Origin: Ruegeria aquimaris
GTDB lineage: Bacteria; Pseudomonadota; Alphaproteobacteria; Rhodobacterales; Rhodobacteraceae
NCBI RefSeq assembly: GCF_025751555.1
Contig: NZ_JAOWLB010000023.1
Coordinates: 1 to 64,000, forward strand
DNA length: 64,000 bases
Reading direction: 5' to 3'
How positions within the stretch are numbered: position 1 is the first letter of the stretch; each line of letters begins with the position of its first letter. The notes below the pieces were generated by a model. It searched no databases. It worked only from the letters and a program-made list of their open reading frames with translations, and was not told where the DNA came from. Below, piece after piece: positions 45,659 through 55,363 of this stretch. The translations under genes were made by a program, and so were the position numbers.

Positions 45659-47047
45659 TTATTCCGCCGCCGCCTGCGCGGCCAGCTCGTCGCGTCGCCA
45701 GACCCCCAGCAACAGCCGTTTGAACGCCGCATAGGTGGCGTCAAAGGTCTCGCGCCCGCGGGCATAGGTTTCGCGGTTGAAATCGCGGTAATCGGCCTCG
45801 TAGATGCCATGCACCCGTTCGCCCGCCTGACCGATCAGAGCAGTGAAATCCTGCCGGTGCGGCGACAGCGTCTTGCCCAGATAAGCCTGCATCAGAGCCG
45901 AAAGTTCGCCTTGCTGTGCCCCGTCGAAGCGCGTGACCACCGCGCGCACCGCATCCCATTCGAACGCCATTTCGGGCCGCCCCAGCGCGCGCGCGGCGAG
46001 ATTCTCGCCATCCTCGATGCTGGCAAAGGTGGAATGCAGCATGTCGAAGAAGCGCCCGGTGGAATCGAACTCCAGGAACGAGGCGCCCAGCGGCACCAGT
46101 AGGATATCCGCCGCTGCCAGACCGTTGATGGTGAGATATCCCAGCGCGGGCGGCGTATCGATGAAGACCAGGTCATACGCGTCCAGCACCCCGTCGGCCG
46201 CCAGCCGGTCGGTCAGCGCGTCCCACAGCTTCCAGCCGCGCGCGGCCATGCGCCAGACCGGGATCTGGAACTCGGCCCAGTAGAGGTTCAGCTGCGCGCC
46301 GATCAGGTCGATATTGGGCCAATGGGTGGACTGGATCACGTCCTTGGCCGTCATCTTCATCGCCGCGCTCAGCGCCTCGTCCAGCGGCTGCGGCGCATCA
46401 CCCCGGTCCAGCCGGCGTTGGTTCTCCAGCCGCAGATATTCGCCGTAATGACGCGCCAGCAGGGGAAAGGCGGTCTGCCACTCATCCTCGACCCGGCCGC
46501 CAAAGATCGAGGTCATGGAACCCTGGCTGTCGAGGTCGATCACCAGCACCCGGTAGCCATCCAGCGCCGCCGACATGGCCAGATGCGCCGCCGTGCTGGT
46601 CTTGCCCACGCCGCCCTTGAAATTGGCCACGGCGACCAGTTTCGCGGGCTGCCCCTTGGGGCGGTAGGGCAGATAGTTCTTGGCCTTCGACCCCTGCGCC
46701 CCGAAATGCGCCCTGAGCCGCAGCACCTCGTCCAGCGTGAACCACTTGGCGCCGCCCTCGGTTTCCGAACGGCCTTGCGGCAGGTCGGGGTTCTGTTTCA
46801 GCACCCGGCGGAAATGGGCCTGGGCCACCGGGATCAGATAGCGGGTGATCTCCCAGGTGGAAAACAGGCGCAGCGTCTTGCGCCCCTCTTCGTTCATGCC
46901 CCGGCTGGCCAGGTCGGCGCGGCCGCGGGTACAGGCCTCGGCAATGGCGGCAAACCCTTCGGTACCTGTGGGTAAGTCCAGCTCGGCCAGCGCCGCGTCC
47001 GGGTCGATGTTGAAATAGGGGGGCAGGGGGGTGCTGTCCTTGGACAT
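45659..47047 (-). CDS. parA: Plasmid partition ATPase ParA
   Basis: 462 residues. The deviant Walker A of ParA-type ATPases, KGGVGKTS, is at 144-151 after a 140-residue N-terminal region with a probable helix-turn-helix (about 40-115), as in plasmid ParA proteins that repress their own operon. VLVIDLDSQGSMTSIFGG is the A' motif and DLVFIDTPPALG is Walker B. The long N-terminus suggests autorepression through the region 47048-47200. It is transcribed away from repA across the origin. Confidence 0.94.
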   Translation of the reverse strand: MSKDSTPLPPYFNIDPDAALAELDLPTGTEGFAAIAEACTRGRADLASRGMNEEGRKTLRLFSTWEITRYLIPVAQAHFRRVLKQNPDLPQGRSETEGGAKWFTLDEVLRLRAHFGAQGSKAKNYLPYRPKGQPAKLVAVANFKGGVGKTSTAAHLAMSAALDGYRVLVIDLDSQGSMTSIFGGRVEDEWQTAFPLLARHYGEYLRLENQRRLDRGDAPQPLDEALSAAMKMTAKDVIQSTHWPNIDLIGAQLNLYWAEFQIPVWRMAARGWKLWDALTDRLAADGVLDAYDLVFIDTPPALGYLTINGLAAADILLVPLGASFLEFDSTGRFFDMLHSTFASIEDGENLAARALGRPEMAFEWDAVRAVVTRFDGAQQGELSALMQAYLGKTLSPHRQDFTALIGQAGERVHGIYEADYRDFNRETYARGRETFDATYAAFKRLLLGVWRRDELAAQAAAE

Positions 47048-47190
47048 GGGAAATCTGCTCGATGTGCTGTGTTTTCCTCATGATACCGGAAAAGACGGCA
47101 CATGGAAGAAAAAGGCGCATGTCGCGCGGATTTTCTAAGCAAATTAAGGGGGTGGTGAGGCTGTTTTACCGCATTTCCATCGGGTTGGCG

Positions 47191-47287
47191 ATTTTTTTGT
47201 AGTGTTAGATTTGTGTTATTCAATTGTTACGGGGTAGGTGATTTGCCATTTTTTTCTTTATGATCAATCGGTAAACCTGAATTTCAG
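47191..47287. other. AT-rich segment of the putative replication origin
   Basis: Between parA and repA, 47191-47287 is unusually rich in A and T for this replicon, with runs ATTTTTTTG and CATTTTTTTC. It directly precedes the iterons and DnaA box. AT-rich DNA next to iterons is where the strands of iteron plasmids normally open, so this is the likely unwinding element of oriV. The same stretch should also hold the parA promoter. Confidence 0.6.
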
Positions 47288-47297
47288 GAGAGGACAC

Positions 47298-47356
47298 GAC
47301 TCTGAACCCCCGAAAGACTGACTCCGAACCCCCGATCAGGCGACTCCGAACCCCCG
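47298..47356 (+). repeat. Three 22-bp-spaced iterons
   Basis: GACTCTGAACCCCCG (47298-47312), GACTCCGAACCCCCG (47320-47334) and GACTCCGAACCCCCG (47342-47356) are direct repeats spaced exactly 22 bp, two helical turns, with one base change in the first. They are placed about 100 bp upstream of repA and are the probable binding sites of the replicase at the plasmid origin. Confidence 0.8.
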
Positions 47357-47367
47357 TTGTGCGGGCT

Positions 47368-47376
47368 TGTGGATAA
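47368..47376 (-). promoter_or_regulatory. DnaA box
   Basis: TGTGGATAA at 47368-47376 is a perfect consensus DnaA box (TTATCCACA) on the minus strand, 12 bp after the last iteron. It suggests the host DnaA protein helps open the plasmid origin. Confidence 0.75.
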
Positions 47377-47454
47377 CTCTAGGGTGGTGTCACTAAAACC
47401 ACGAAAGAAAACGAGTCGGATACCGACCGCAGAACGGGCACCGAAGGCAGGGCC

Positions 47455-48477
47455 ATGAGCAGGGCAGTGACAACAATGGGCGCGGGGCTTTTGCCCGATC
47501 ACCATCAGCAGGGCGATTTCTTCGTCTGCGATATCTTCGATGCGATTCCCAAGGACGACATCGCCAGCATGGAACATCCGCTGTTCTCGCTGGCGACCCG
47601 GCCCGACCGGCGCATCCTGCAGTATGATCACAACGGCACCGAGATCACCGTCACCCCCAGCGTGCGGGGCCTGGCCACCATCCATGACAAGGATATCCTG
47701 ATCTTCTGCATCAGCCAGCTGATGGCGGCGCTGAACGCGGGTCGCCGGGTCAGCCGCACGGTGCAGCTCAAGGCGCATGACCTGCTGATCGCCACCAATC
47801 GCGAGACCAGCGGAGACGCCTATCGCCGCCTGCGCGAGGCCTTTGAGCGGCTGGCGGGCACCCGCATCACCACCAATATCGTCACCGGCGAGATCGAGAC
47901 CACCACCGGGTTCGGCCTGATCGAAAGCTGGGAGATCGTGCGCAAGACGCGGGGCGGGCGCATGGTCAGCGTGGCGGTGACGCTTAGCGACTGGCTTTAT
48001 CGCGCGGTGCTGTCGAAATCGGTGCTGACGCTCAGCCGCGATTACTTCCGCCTGCGCAAACCGCTCGAGCGGCGCATCTACGAGTTGGCGCGCAAACATT
48101 GCGGGCGTCAGCCGGCCTGGACCGTCTCGGTCGACACGCTGCTCAAGAAATCCGGCTCGGCCTCGCCCCGCCGGGTGTTCCGCAAGATGCTGCGCGACAT
48201 GATCGAGGCCGGTCACCTGCCTGATTACGAGATGAGCGAAGAGCCCGGCGACCTGATCCGCTTTGCCCCGCGCGGCGGGCTGGTCGAGGGCGAGGCCCGC
48301 CCGCCGGCGCTGCGCGCCGAGACGCTGGAGGCGGCGCGCGCCCTGATGCCGGGTCAGGATGTCTATGCGCTCGAGGCGGAATGGCGGGGGGTCTGGGCCC
48401 GGTCGGGGGCGCCGCGGCTCAGGCGGCCGGACGGGGCTTTCCTCGGGTGGGTCAGAAAACGGTCAGGTCCGAAATAG
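47455..48477 (+). CDS. repA: Plasmid replication initiator (RepA-I type)
   Basis: 340 residues. The protein matches the replication initiator A family of alphaproteobacterial plasmids: SVRGLATIHDKDILIFCISQ in the first third and LKAHDLLIATNRETSGDAYR with a winged-helix look. LSRDYFRLRKPLERRIYELARKH in the middle and a second winged helix (SPRRVFRKMLRDMIEAG) complete it. An alternative ATG is at 47476. It starts downstream of three iterons and a DnaA box and is divergent from parAB, the order usual for this replicon type in roseobacters. It defines the window as plasmid DNA. Confidence 0.93.
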   Translation: MSRAVTTMGAGLLPDHHQQGDFFVCDIFDAIPKDDIASMEHPLFSLATRPDRRILQYDHNGTEITVTPSVRGLATIHDKDILIFCISQLMAALNAGRRVSRTVQLKAHDLLIATNRETSGDAYRRLREAFERLAGTRITTNIVTGEIETTTGFGLIESWEIVRKTRGGRMVSVAVTLSDWLYRAVLSKSVLTLSRDYFRLRKPLERRIYELARKHCGRQPAWTVSVDTLLKKSGSASPRRVFRKMLRDMIEAGHLPDYEMSEEPGDLIRFAPRGGLVEGEARPPALRAETLEAARALMPGQDVYALEAEWRGVWARSGAPRLRRPDGAFLGWVRKRSGPK

Positions 48478-48582
48478 ATGCTGTTTTGAGGCCGGTTCGG
48501 GATTTTTGTCGACCAGCCCCGGTGACAGCCCGGAGCAGGCTTGGTAAGGGGGGCAGAGTTTCAGGACAACATTTGGAAGACC

Positions 48583-49137
48583 ATGCAGATAGAAGAGACA
48601 AAGTTGCCCGGGGTGAAGATATTGACCCCAAAGCGATTTGGTGACGACCGTGGATTCTTCAGCGAAAGCTGGAACCGCAAGGTTCTGGCCGAGCAAGGGA
48701 TCACGCTGGATTTCGTGCAGGATAACCATTCGATGTCTGCCCAGGTGGGCACCATCCGGGGGCTGCACTTCCAGAGCCCGCCTGCGGCCCAGGACAAGCT
48801 GGTGCGCTGTGGCCAGGGGGCGCTGTTTGACGTCGCGGTCGATATCCGCAAGGGCAGCCCGACCTATGGCCAATGGGTCGGGGTTGAACTGACCGCCGAG
48901 AATGGCAAGCAACTGCTGGTGCCAAAGGGGTTCCTGCACGGGTTTGTCACCCGCGCGCCCAACACCGAGATCTGCTATAAATGCACCGATTATTACGCGC
49001 CGGAATGTGATGGCGCGGTGCGCTGGGACAGTTGCGGCATCCCCTGGGAATTCGATGGCGACCCGGTTCTGAGCCCCAAGGATGCCGCCGCGCCTGCTCT
49101 GGCTGATTTTGACAGCCCCTTTGTCTGGGAAGGATAA
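48583..49137 (+). CDS. rmlC: dTDP-4-dehydrorhamnose 3,5-epimerase
   Basis: 184 residues from ATG 48583, the family's normal length. FGDDRGFFSESW, DNHSMSAQVGTIRGLHFQ (with the catalytic His) and VPKGFLHGFVT are the expected cupin motifs. It makes dTDP-4-keto-L-rhamnose, the third step of rhamnose synthesis. It opens the operon rmlC-rmlB-rmlD-rmlA, with only 6 bp to rmlB. The 105 bp before it, after repA, should hold the operon promoter. Confidence 0.95.
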   Translation: MQIEETKLPGVKILTPKRFGDDRGFFSESWNRKVLAEQGITLDFVQDNHSMSAQVGTIRGLHFQSPPAAQDKLVRCGQGALFDVAVDIRKGSPTYGQWVGVELTAENGKQLLVPKGFLHGFVTRAPNTEICYKCTDYYAPECDGAVRWDSCGIPWEFDGDPVLSPKDAAAPALADFDSPFVWEG

Positions 49138-49143
49138 GAACAG

Positions 49144-50196
49144 ATGAAACTGCTGATAACCGGGGGCGCGGGCTTCATCGGGTCCGCCGTTGTGCGGAAC
49201 GCGATCCGGGATGGTCACCAGGTCGTCAACCTCGACGCGCTGACCTATGCCGCCTGTCTCGACAATGTGGCCAGCGTGGCCGGGCATCCCGGTTACGGTT
49301 TTGTCCGGGCCGATATCCGCGACCGCGCGGCGCTGGATGCCGTCTTTGCCGAACACAGGCCCGACGCGGTGATGCACCTGGCCGCCGAAAGCCATGTCGA
49401 CCGGTCGATCGACGGGCCGGGCGATTTCATCGAGACCAATATCACCGGCACCTTCAACATGCTGGAGGCGGCGCGCAAGTACTGGATGCAGGCGGGCAAG
49501 CCCGCGGGTTTCCGGTTTCATCACATTTCGACCGACGAGGTTTATGGTAGCCTGCCCGCCGATCCGGCGGTGATGTTCACCGAAGACACCGCCTATGATC
49601 CGCGCAGCCCCTATTCGGCCTCCAAGGCCAGTTCCGACCACCTGGTGCGCGCCTGGCACGAGACCTATGGCCTGCCGGTGGTGCTGACCAATTGTTCCAA
49701 CAATTACGGCCCCTATCACTTCCCCGAAAAGCTGATCCCGGTGATCATCCTGAACGCGCTGGCGGGCAAGCCGCTGCCGATCTATGGCGACGGCTCGAAC
49801 ATTCGCGACTGGCTCTATGTCGAGGATCATGCCGACGCGCTTTTGCTGGTGGTGCAGAAGGGGGCGGTGGGCCGCTCCTACAACATTGGTGGCGAGAACG
49901 AGCGTACCAACCTGGAGCTGGTGAACACGCTCTGCGGCATCCTGGACGACCTGCGCCCGCGCGCCGATGGCAAGGCCTATGCCGAGCAAATCACCTTTGT
50001 CACCGACCGTCCCGGACATGATGCGCGCTATGCCATCGACCCGACCCGCATCCGCGAGGAACTGGGCTGGCGGCCCAGCGTCACCGTCGAGGAGGGGCTG
50101 CGCCGCACGGTTGAGTGGTATCTCGACAACGAGGACTGGTGGCGCGCGTTGCAGAACCGCGAAGGTGTTGGTCAGCGATTGGGGGTGAAGGCATGA
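49144..50196 (+). CDS. rmlB: dTDP-glucose 4,6-dehydratase
   Basis: 350 residues. [14 protein letters not shown] is the NAD loop, HISTDEVYG has the catalytic Thr-Asp-Glu, and [15 protein letters not shown] holds Tyr-x-x-x-Lys. [17 protein letters not shown] and [15 protein letters not shown] are diagnostic for RmlB. It makes dTDP-4-keto-6-deoxyglucose. Its stop overlaps the rmlD start (ATGA), so the two are translationally coupled. Confidence 0.96.
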   Translation: MKLLITGGAGFIGSAVVRNAIRDGHQVVNLDALTYAACLDNVASVAGHPGYGFVRADIRDRAALDAVFAEHRPDAVMHLAAESHVDRSIDGPGDFIETNITGTFNMLEAARKYWMQAGKPAGFRFHHISTDEVYGSLPADPAVMFTEDTAYDPRSPYSASKASSDHLVRAWHETYGLPVVLTNCSNNYGPYHFPEKLIPVIILNALAGKPLPIYGDGSNIRDWLYVEDHADALLLVVQKGAVGRSYNIGGENERTNLELVNTLCGILDDLRPRADGKAYAEQITFVTDRPGHDARYAIDPTRIREELGWRPSVTVEEGLRRTVEWYLDNEDWWRALQNREGVGQRLGVKA

Positions 50197-51059
50197 AGAT
50201 CCTGGTATTCGGAGAGATCGGCCAGCTGGGTCAGGAACTGATCCGCCGCGCCGGCGAAACAGAGCTCGAGATCCGCGGGCTGGATGTTGCCGATTTTACC
50301 AACCCTGACGCCTGCGTCGCCTTTGTCGAGGCCACCGATGCGGATGCGGTGATCAATGCGGTGGCCTATACCGCGGTCGACAAGGCCGAAGAGGACGAGG
50401 CCCTGGCCGAGCAGATCAACGCCACCACGCCGGGCGCGCTGGCGCGGGCGGCGGCGGCGCGGGGGCTGCCCTTTGTGCAGGTCTCGACCGATTACGTGTT
50501 CGACGGGTCGGGCGACCAGCCTTTTGCCGTCGATGCGCCGACCGGGCCGCTGGGGGCCTATGGCCGCACCAAGCTGAATGGCGAGACCGCAGTCCGCGCC
50601 GCCGGTGGCGTGCACGCGATCCTGCGTACCTCGTGGGTGGTGTCGTCCCATGGCCACAACTTCATCAAGACCATGCTGAAACTGGGGACCGAGCGCGACC
50701 GGCTGACCATCGTGGCCGATCAGGTCGGCGGCCCGACCCCGGCGGCGGCGCTCGCCGATGCCTGCTTGGCGGCGGCCCGGCAGCTGGTGGCGGATCCGTC
50801 GAAATCGGGCACCTATCACGTCTCGGGCGGGCCGGATGTCAGCTGGGCCGATTTCGCACGCGAAATCTTTGCCCAGGCCGGGATCACCTGCGAGGTGGTC
50901 GATATTCCCAGTTCGGACTATCCCACCCCGGCCAAGCGCCCGTTCAACTCGCGCATGGACAATTCGGCCACCGAGGCGGCCTTTGGCCTGCCCCGGCCCG
51001 ACTGGCGCGCCGGGTTGACCGAGATCCTGGCCGATCTCGGTGCATTGAAACAAGACTGA
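50193..51059 (+). CDS. rmlD: dTDP-4-dehydrorhamnose reductase
   Basis: 288 residues from ATG 50193, with GGGGGTGAAG upstream. [15 protein letters not shown] is the NADPH loop, [11 protein letters not shown] has the catalytic Ser/Thr, YGRTKLNGE the Tyr-Lys pair, and [17 protein letters not shown] is an RmlD signature. It reduces the RmlC product to dTDP-L-rhamnose. The 57-bp gap to rmlA has no terminator, so the operon continues. Confidence 0.95.
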   Translation: MKILVFGEIGQLGQELIRRAGETELEIRGLDVADFTNPDACVAFVEATDADAVINAVAYTAVDKAEEDEALAEQINATTPGALARAAAARGLPFVQVSTDYVFDGSGDQPFAVDAPTGPLGAYGRTKLNGETAVRAAGGVHAILRTSWVVSSHGHNFIKTMLKLGTERDRLTIVADQVGGPTPAAALADACLAAARQLVADPSKSGTYHVSGGPDVSWADFAREIFAQAGITCEVVDIPSSDYPTPAKRPFNSRMDNSATEAAFGLPRPDWRAGLTEILADLGALKQD

Positions 51060-51116
51060 ATTTCCTTATTAGGGCCTGAAAAAGGCGACATATTCCAAGA
51101 GGTTGAAAGACAAGGC

Positions 51117-51989
51117 ATGAGCAATCGCAAGGGCATCATCCTGGCAGGTGGCAGCGGCACCCGGCTTTATCCAATCACCATGGGGGTCTCCAAGCAACTG
51201 CTGCCGATTTACGACAAGCCGATGATCTACTATCCGCTCAGCGTCTTGATGCTGGCGGGCATCCGCGAGATCTGCATCATCACCACGCCGCAGGACCAGG
51301 ACCAGTTCATGCGCACCCTGGGCGATGGCAGCCAGTGGGGGATTTCGCTGAGCTATGTGGTGCAACCCAGTCCCGACGGCCTGGCACAGGCCTATATCCT
51401 GGCCGAGGATTTCCTGGCCGGCGCCCCCAGCGCGATGGTTCTGGGCGACAACATCTTTTTCGGTCACGGCCTGCCGCAACTGCTGTCGGCGGCCGACAAG
51501 GAAGAGACCGGCGGTACCGTCTTTGGCTATCATGTCTCGGATCCCGAACGTTATGGCGTGGTGGATTTCGACGCCGCAGGCAAGGCCCGCGCGATCATCG
51601 AGAAACCCGAAGTGCCGCCGTCGAACTATGCGGTGACCGGCCTCTATTTCCTCGATGGCACCGCCTCGGCGCGGGCCCGCGAGGTCAAGCCCTCGCCCCG
51701 GGGCGAGGTCGAGATCACCTCGCTTCTCGAGATGTACCTGAGCGAGGAACAGCTGCGGGTGAAACGCATGGGTCGAGGCTATGCCTGGCTGGATACCGGC
51801 ACCCATGGGTCGCTGCTGGATGCGGGCAATTTCGTGCGCACGCTGGAAAAACGCCAGGGGTTGCAGACCGGCTGCCTGGAGGAGATCGCCTATCAGCATG
51901 GCTGGATCTCGACCGAAGCGCTGGCCGAACGCGCCGAGCTGTTCAAGAAAAACGGATATGGTGCTTATCTCAAGGGGCTGCTGCACTGA
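51117..51989 (+). CDS. rmlA: Glucose-1-phosphate thymidylyltransferase
   Basis: 290 residues. [20 protein letters not shown] is the nucleotidyltransferase signature, then [29 protein letters not shown] and [19 protein letters not shown] as in RmlA. It activates glucose-1-phosphate to dTDP-glucose, the first step of the pathway. It is fourth in the operon and is followed 18 bp later by a glycosyltransferase. Confidence 0.96.
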   Translation: MSNRKGIILAGGSGTRLYPITMGVSKQLLPIYDKPMIYYPLSVLMLAGIREICIITTPQDQDQFMRTLGDGSQWGISLSYVVQPSPDGLAQAYILAEDFLAGAPSAMVLGDNIFFGHGLPQLLSAADKEETGGTVFGYHVSDPERYGVVDFDAAGKARAIIEKPEVPPSNYAVTGLYFLDGTASARAREVKPSPRGEVEITSLLEMYLSEEQLRVKRMGRGYAWLDTGTHGSLLDAGNFVRTLEKRQGLQTGCLEEIAYQHGWISTEALAERAELFKKNGYGAYLKGLLH

Positions 51990-52007
51990 TTTCCTGAGAG
52001 GGTGCCG

Positions 52008-53258
52008 ATGAATATCCTTTTTGTTCACCAGAACATGCCCGGACAATACCGGGAGCTGCTGATGTGGCTGGTGGCGCAAGGGGGACATCGCATCGTCTTT
52101 CTGACCCAGCGCAAGGATGCGCCGCAGATCGCCGGGGTCACCACCCGGATCTATGCGACCCATCACAAGGCGCCTGACAAGGCCTATGGCCTGTCCAAGG
52201 TCTGGGAAGAGGCTACTGGCGCCGGGTTCGGCGCCGCCATGGCGGCGCGCGAGCTGGACCGGGAGGGGTTCCGCCCCGACCTGATCCTGGGCCATACCGG
52301 CTGGGGCGAGCTCTTGTTCATGAAGCAGATCTGGTCGGATGTGCCGATCCTGGGCTTTTTTGAATATTTCTATAACGCCACCGGCGGGCTGGTGGGATTT
52401 GACCCCGATGAACCGGTCTCGGATCACATGCCCTTCCTGATGGAGGCGCGCAATGCGGTGCCCTATGCCGCGATCCAGCATGTGGATCTGGGCCATGTGC
52501 CGACCGAATGGCAGAAACAGACCTTTCCGGCCAGTTTCCACGACAAGTTCTATACCTGCCATGACGGCATCCGCACCGACCGGCTGGGCCCCGATCCGGA
52601 TGTATCGTTGAACCTGGGTCGGCTCGACCGGCCGCTCACGCGTCAGGACGAGGTCTTTACCTATCTGGCGCGCAATCTCGAACATGCGCGCGGGTTTCAT
52701 GTCTTCATGGCGGCGCTGCCGAAAATTCTCGCGGCGCGTCCACAGGCCCGGGTGCTGGTGGTGGGGGGCGACGATGTCTCTTACGGGCGGCGCAGCAAGC
52801 ATCCCAAGGGGCTGCGCGCGGAACTGACCGAGAAACTGGGCGACCGCGTCGACTGGGACCGGGTGCATTTCCTGGGCCGGGTGCCCTATTCGGCCTATTG
52901 CCAGGTGGTACAGATCAGCCGTTGTCACCTGCATCTGACCATGCCCTTCGTGCTCAGCTGGTCGCTTTTGGAATCGATGGCGATGCAGGCCACCATCGTG
53001 GCCTCGGACGTACCCTCGGTGCGCGAGGCGCTGAGCCATGGTGAAACCGGGATGCTGGTGGATTTCTTCGACCCGGATGCGCTCGCTGATCAGGTGATCG
53101 ACGTGCTGGCCAATCCCGGCGCCTATGCCCATCTGGGCCCGGCGGCGCGCGCGCATGTGGTGGGCAAATACGACTTTCTCACCCGCTGCCTGCCGGAGCA
53201 TATCCGGCAGATGAACAGCCTGGTGCCGACAGACAGGCAAATCCCGCTGCCGGCCTGA
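52008..53258 (+). CDS. Glycosyltransferase family 4 (possible rhamnosyltransferase)
   Basis: 416 residues from ATG 52008, with GAGAGGG at about 51996-52002; a GTG two codons earlier is less likely. The N-terminal domain starts MNILFVHQNMPGQYRELL, typical of one GT-B subgroup. The C-terminal donor domain has NLEHARGFHVFMAALPKIL, VVGGDDVSYG and SRCHLHLTMPFVLSWSLLES with an E-x7-type acidic pair. Being last in the rhamnose operon makes a rhamnosyltransferase role attractive, but the donor is inferred from position only. Its stop codon is inside a bidirectional hairpin. Confidence 0.85.
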   Translation: MNILFVHQNMPGQYRELLMWLVAQGGHRIVFLTQRKDAPQIAGVTTRIYATHHKAPDKAYGLSKVWEEATGAGFGAAMAARELDREGFRPDLILGHTGWGELLFMKQIWSDVPILGFFEYFYNATGGLVGFDPDEPVSDHMPFLMEARNAVPYAAIQHVDLGHVPTEWQKQTFPASFHDKFYTCHDGIRTDRLGPDPDVSLNLGRLDRPLTRQDEVFTYLARNLEHARGFHVFMAALPKILAARPQARVLVVGGDDVSYGRRSKHPKGLRAELTEKLGDRVDWDRVHFLGRVPYSAYCQVVQISRCHLHLTMPFVLSWSLLESMAMQATIVASDVPSVREALSHGETGMLVDFFDPDALADQVIDVLANPGAYAHLGPAARAHVVGKYDFLTRCLPEHIRQMNSLVPTDRQIPLPA

Positions 53259-53277
53259 TCCGGGATGTCCCGGATCA
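53256..53277. terminator. Bidirectional hairpin containing both stop codons
   Basis: TGATCCGGGA (53256-53265) and TCCCGGATCA (53268-53277) are perfect inverted repeats with a 2-base centre. The first three bases are the stop of the rightward glycosyltransferase and the last three are the stop of the leftward export gene, so the convergent genes end in one shared stem. Confidence 0.65.
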
Positions 53278-54402
53278 GTTGGTGATATTGGCGGTGGCGC
53301 TGAACACGCCGACGAAGTTACCGATGATGTTCGACACGGTCAGCACATCGTTGATCGGCGATTCCGTGGCGATGACCAAGTCGTCGGGGTTGATCTGGAA
53401 CTGGCGCGCCGAAAACAGCCCGTCCGCCGTGGTCAGGTCCAGAGAGAACACCACCCGCATGTGGCGCGGCCCGCGGTTGCCGGCCGCCACCGCCGACGAG
53501 GGGTATTCGCGTAGCACCAGGATACCCTTGGGGTCGGCCTTGCTGTCCTGCAATCCGCCCGCGATCGACATCGCGTCCATCGCCGACAGCTTGTCCTTGG
53601 TGAAGATATGCAGATCCTCGCGCCCGGTGGCGCCGAAGGACAGGAAATAGCGTTCGTCCTCTTCGACAAAGACCCGGTCGCCGCCCCTGAGCAGCGTGTC
53701 GTAGTTTGGGTTGTTCAGCAGGGCATCGACCGAGGTGCCATAGATCGAGCTGCCGCGCACCAACCGGATCTGCGGATTGTTGAGCGTCGGGCTGAGCCCG
53801 CCGCCTGCCGAGATCAGCCCCATCACCGTATAGTTGCGGTCGGGCATCGGGTAGGTGCCGGGTTTGGCCACGCCGCTGACCAGGTCGACCGAGTTGTTGC
53901 GCCCCTCGCGCATGTCGAGCTGGAGCTGCGCCGAGGGCACGATCGCCTCCAGCGCCGCTTGCAGGTTCTCGCGTGCCAGGTCCGGGGTCAGGCCGATGAC
54001 GCTGATATTGCCGACATAGGGCATGAAGATCGAGCCGTTGGCGGCAACGGTCACATCCTGCAACTGCACCATCTTCTGTTCGGTCGAGGTCAGCAGCGAA
54101 TTGTCGCTGCTGTCCCAGATCCGCAGCGTCAGCTTGTCGCCGGGCTGGATGATCTGGGTCTTGGCGCCCTGGCTGGAGCCGATCCAGCGCAGGTTCTCCT
54201 GCTTGCCGGTGGGCGGCCATTGCGAAACGGTCGGCAAAAAGGCGCGATTGACCGTGTAGAGCGCGAAATCTGCGTTTTCCGAGTCGGCCTGTTTCAGGAT
54301 CTCTTCGCTGACCGGGGCACCGCCGGGCAGCCGGCTGCGTGAGCAGGCGGCGGGCAGCAGGCCGATGCTGGCCAGGAGGAGAAGGATCATAAGGTGCCGC
54401 AT
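53275..54402 (-). CDS. Outer-membrane polysaccharide export lipoprotein (Wza/KpsD type)
   Basis: 375 residues from ATG 54402. A lipoprotein signal peptide ends in LLPAAC (Cys20). PGDKLTLRIWDSSDN and VTVAANGSIFMPYVGNISVIG (two strands) form the Poly_export domain (about 80-175). SLBB-type domains follow (GVAKPGTYPMPDRNYTV; RYFLSFGATGREDLHIF). OPX proteins form the outer-membrane exit for capsule or exopolysaccharide and would pair with KpsE/KpsM/KpsT at 22156-24957. It is divergent from the cluster starting at 54491. Confidence 0.92.
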   Translation of the reverse strand: MRHLMILLLLASIGLLPAACSRSRLPGGAPVSEEILKQADSENADFALYTVNRAFLPTVSQWPPTGKQENLRWIGSSQGAKTQIIQPGDKLTLRIWDSSDNSLLTSTEQKMVQLQDVTVAANGSIFMPYVGNISVIGLTPDLARENLQAALEAIVPSAQLQLDMREGRNNSVDLVSGVAKPGTYPMPDRNYTVMGLISAGGGLSPTLNNPQIRLVRGSSIYGTSVDALLNNPNYDTLLRGGDRVFVEEDERYFLSFGATGREDLHIFTKDKLSAMDAMSIAGGLQDSKADPKGILVLREYPSSAVAAGNRGPRHMRVVFSLDLTTADGLFSARQFQINPDDLVIATESPINDVLTVSNIIGNFVGVFSATANITN

Positions 54403-54490
54403 GAATACCGCCTGTCGGGAAAACGCCTTGATTTTTGGTGTCCGCAAGATACTGGCATAGGACAACCCGTCAACCTGAACAAAGAGTGTT

Positions 54491-55363
54491 ATGTCATTTC
54501 CCGCCCTTCTGGTTCTCGGAGCCACCGGCCGTATCGGCCGGGTGCTGCGCCATTGCTGGGCGGGGCAGGGGGACAAGGTGCTGTGGCAGGGCCGATACCG
54601 CCCGTCCGGGGCCGGGGGGCACTGGGCGGTATACGATCCGCTGCGCGATATGGCCGCAGGCGAACAAGCCGCACGGGGCCGGTTGGTGATTCTGTGCCTG
54701 GCCGGGGTGACCCATGTACAGGCGGCCCGGGGGGGTGATTTCGAGGACAACCTGCGGCTGGCCGAGGCGGCGCTTCGTGCCGGTGCGGCCTCGGGCGCGC
54801 GGGTGTTGCTGGCCTCGTCGGCGGCGGTTTACGGCAACCGGCCGGGTCTGCTGGGCGAGGATTTGCCACTGGCACCGGTCAACGCCTATGGCCGGGCCAA
54901 GGCCCGGATGGAGGCGCGGGGCGCGGCGCTGGCCGCTGATCTGGGTGTTCCGCTGACGTCACTCAGGATCGGAAATATCGCTGGATTAGACTCTATTCTG
55001 GGGGGCTGGCGCACGGGATTCGAACTGGATGTGTTGCCCGGTGGCGGCACGCCCCACCGCAGTTATATCGGCCTGTCCGATCTGGCCGCGGCATTGGCCG
55101 CGGTGGTGGCCGCGCCCGAGTTGCCCGCTGTCCTGAACATCGCCAGCCCCGGCACCGTGGCGATGGGCGATCTCCTGGACGCGGCCGGGTTCGACTGGCA
55201 TCCGCGCCCCGCCCCCGCCGATGTCATCGCGCGGGTGGAACTGGACACCACCCGCCTGGCTGCCCTGAGCCCGGTGGGCGCCGCGCCCGCCGATCCGGCC
55301 GGCATGGTGGCGGACTGGCAGCGGATGTGGCCCTGTCTGGCGGAAGGACAAGAGAGATCATGA
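54491..55363 (+). CDS. NAD(P)-dependent SDR-family epimerase/reductase
   Basis: 290 residues. VLGATGRIGRVLR is the dinucleotide loop, LASSAAVYGNRPG carries the catalytic serine and YGRAKARMEAR the Tyr-x-x-x-Lys. The substrate is not evident: the C-terminal half is alanine-rich and lacks signatures of the named sugar epimerases. The stop overlaps the start of the phosphosugar transferase gene (ATGA), which argues for making or modifying the sugar that primes synthesis. Confidence 0.82.
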   Translation: MSFPALLVLGATGRIGRVLRHCWAGQGDKVLWQGRYRPSGAGGHWAVYDPLRDMAAGEQAARGRLVILCLAGVTHVQAARGGDFEDNLRLAEAALRAGAASGARVLLASSAAVYGNRPGLLGEDLPLAPVNAYGRAKARMEARGAALAADLGVPLTSLRIGNIAGLDSILGGWRTGFELDVLPGGGTPHRSYIGLSDLAAALAAVVAAPELPAVLNIASPGTVAMGDLLDAAGFDWHPRPAPADVIARVELDTTRLAALSPVGAAPADPAGMVADWQRMWPCLAEGQERS

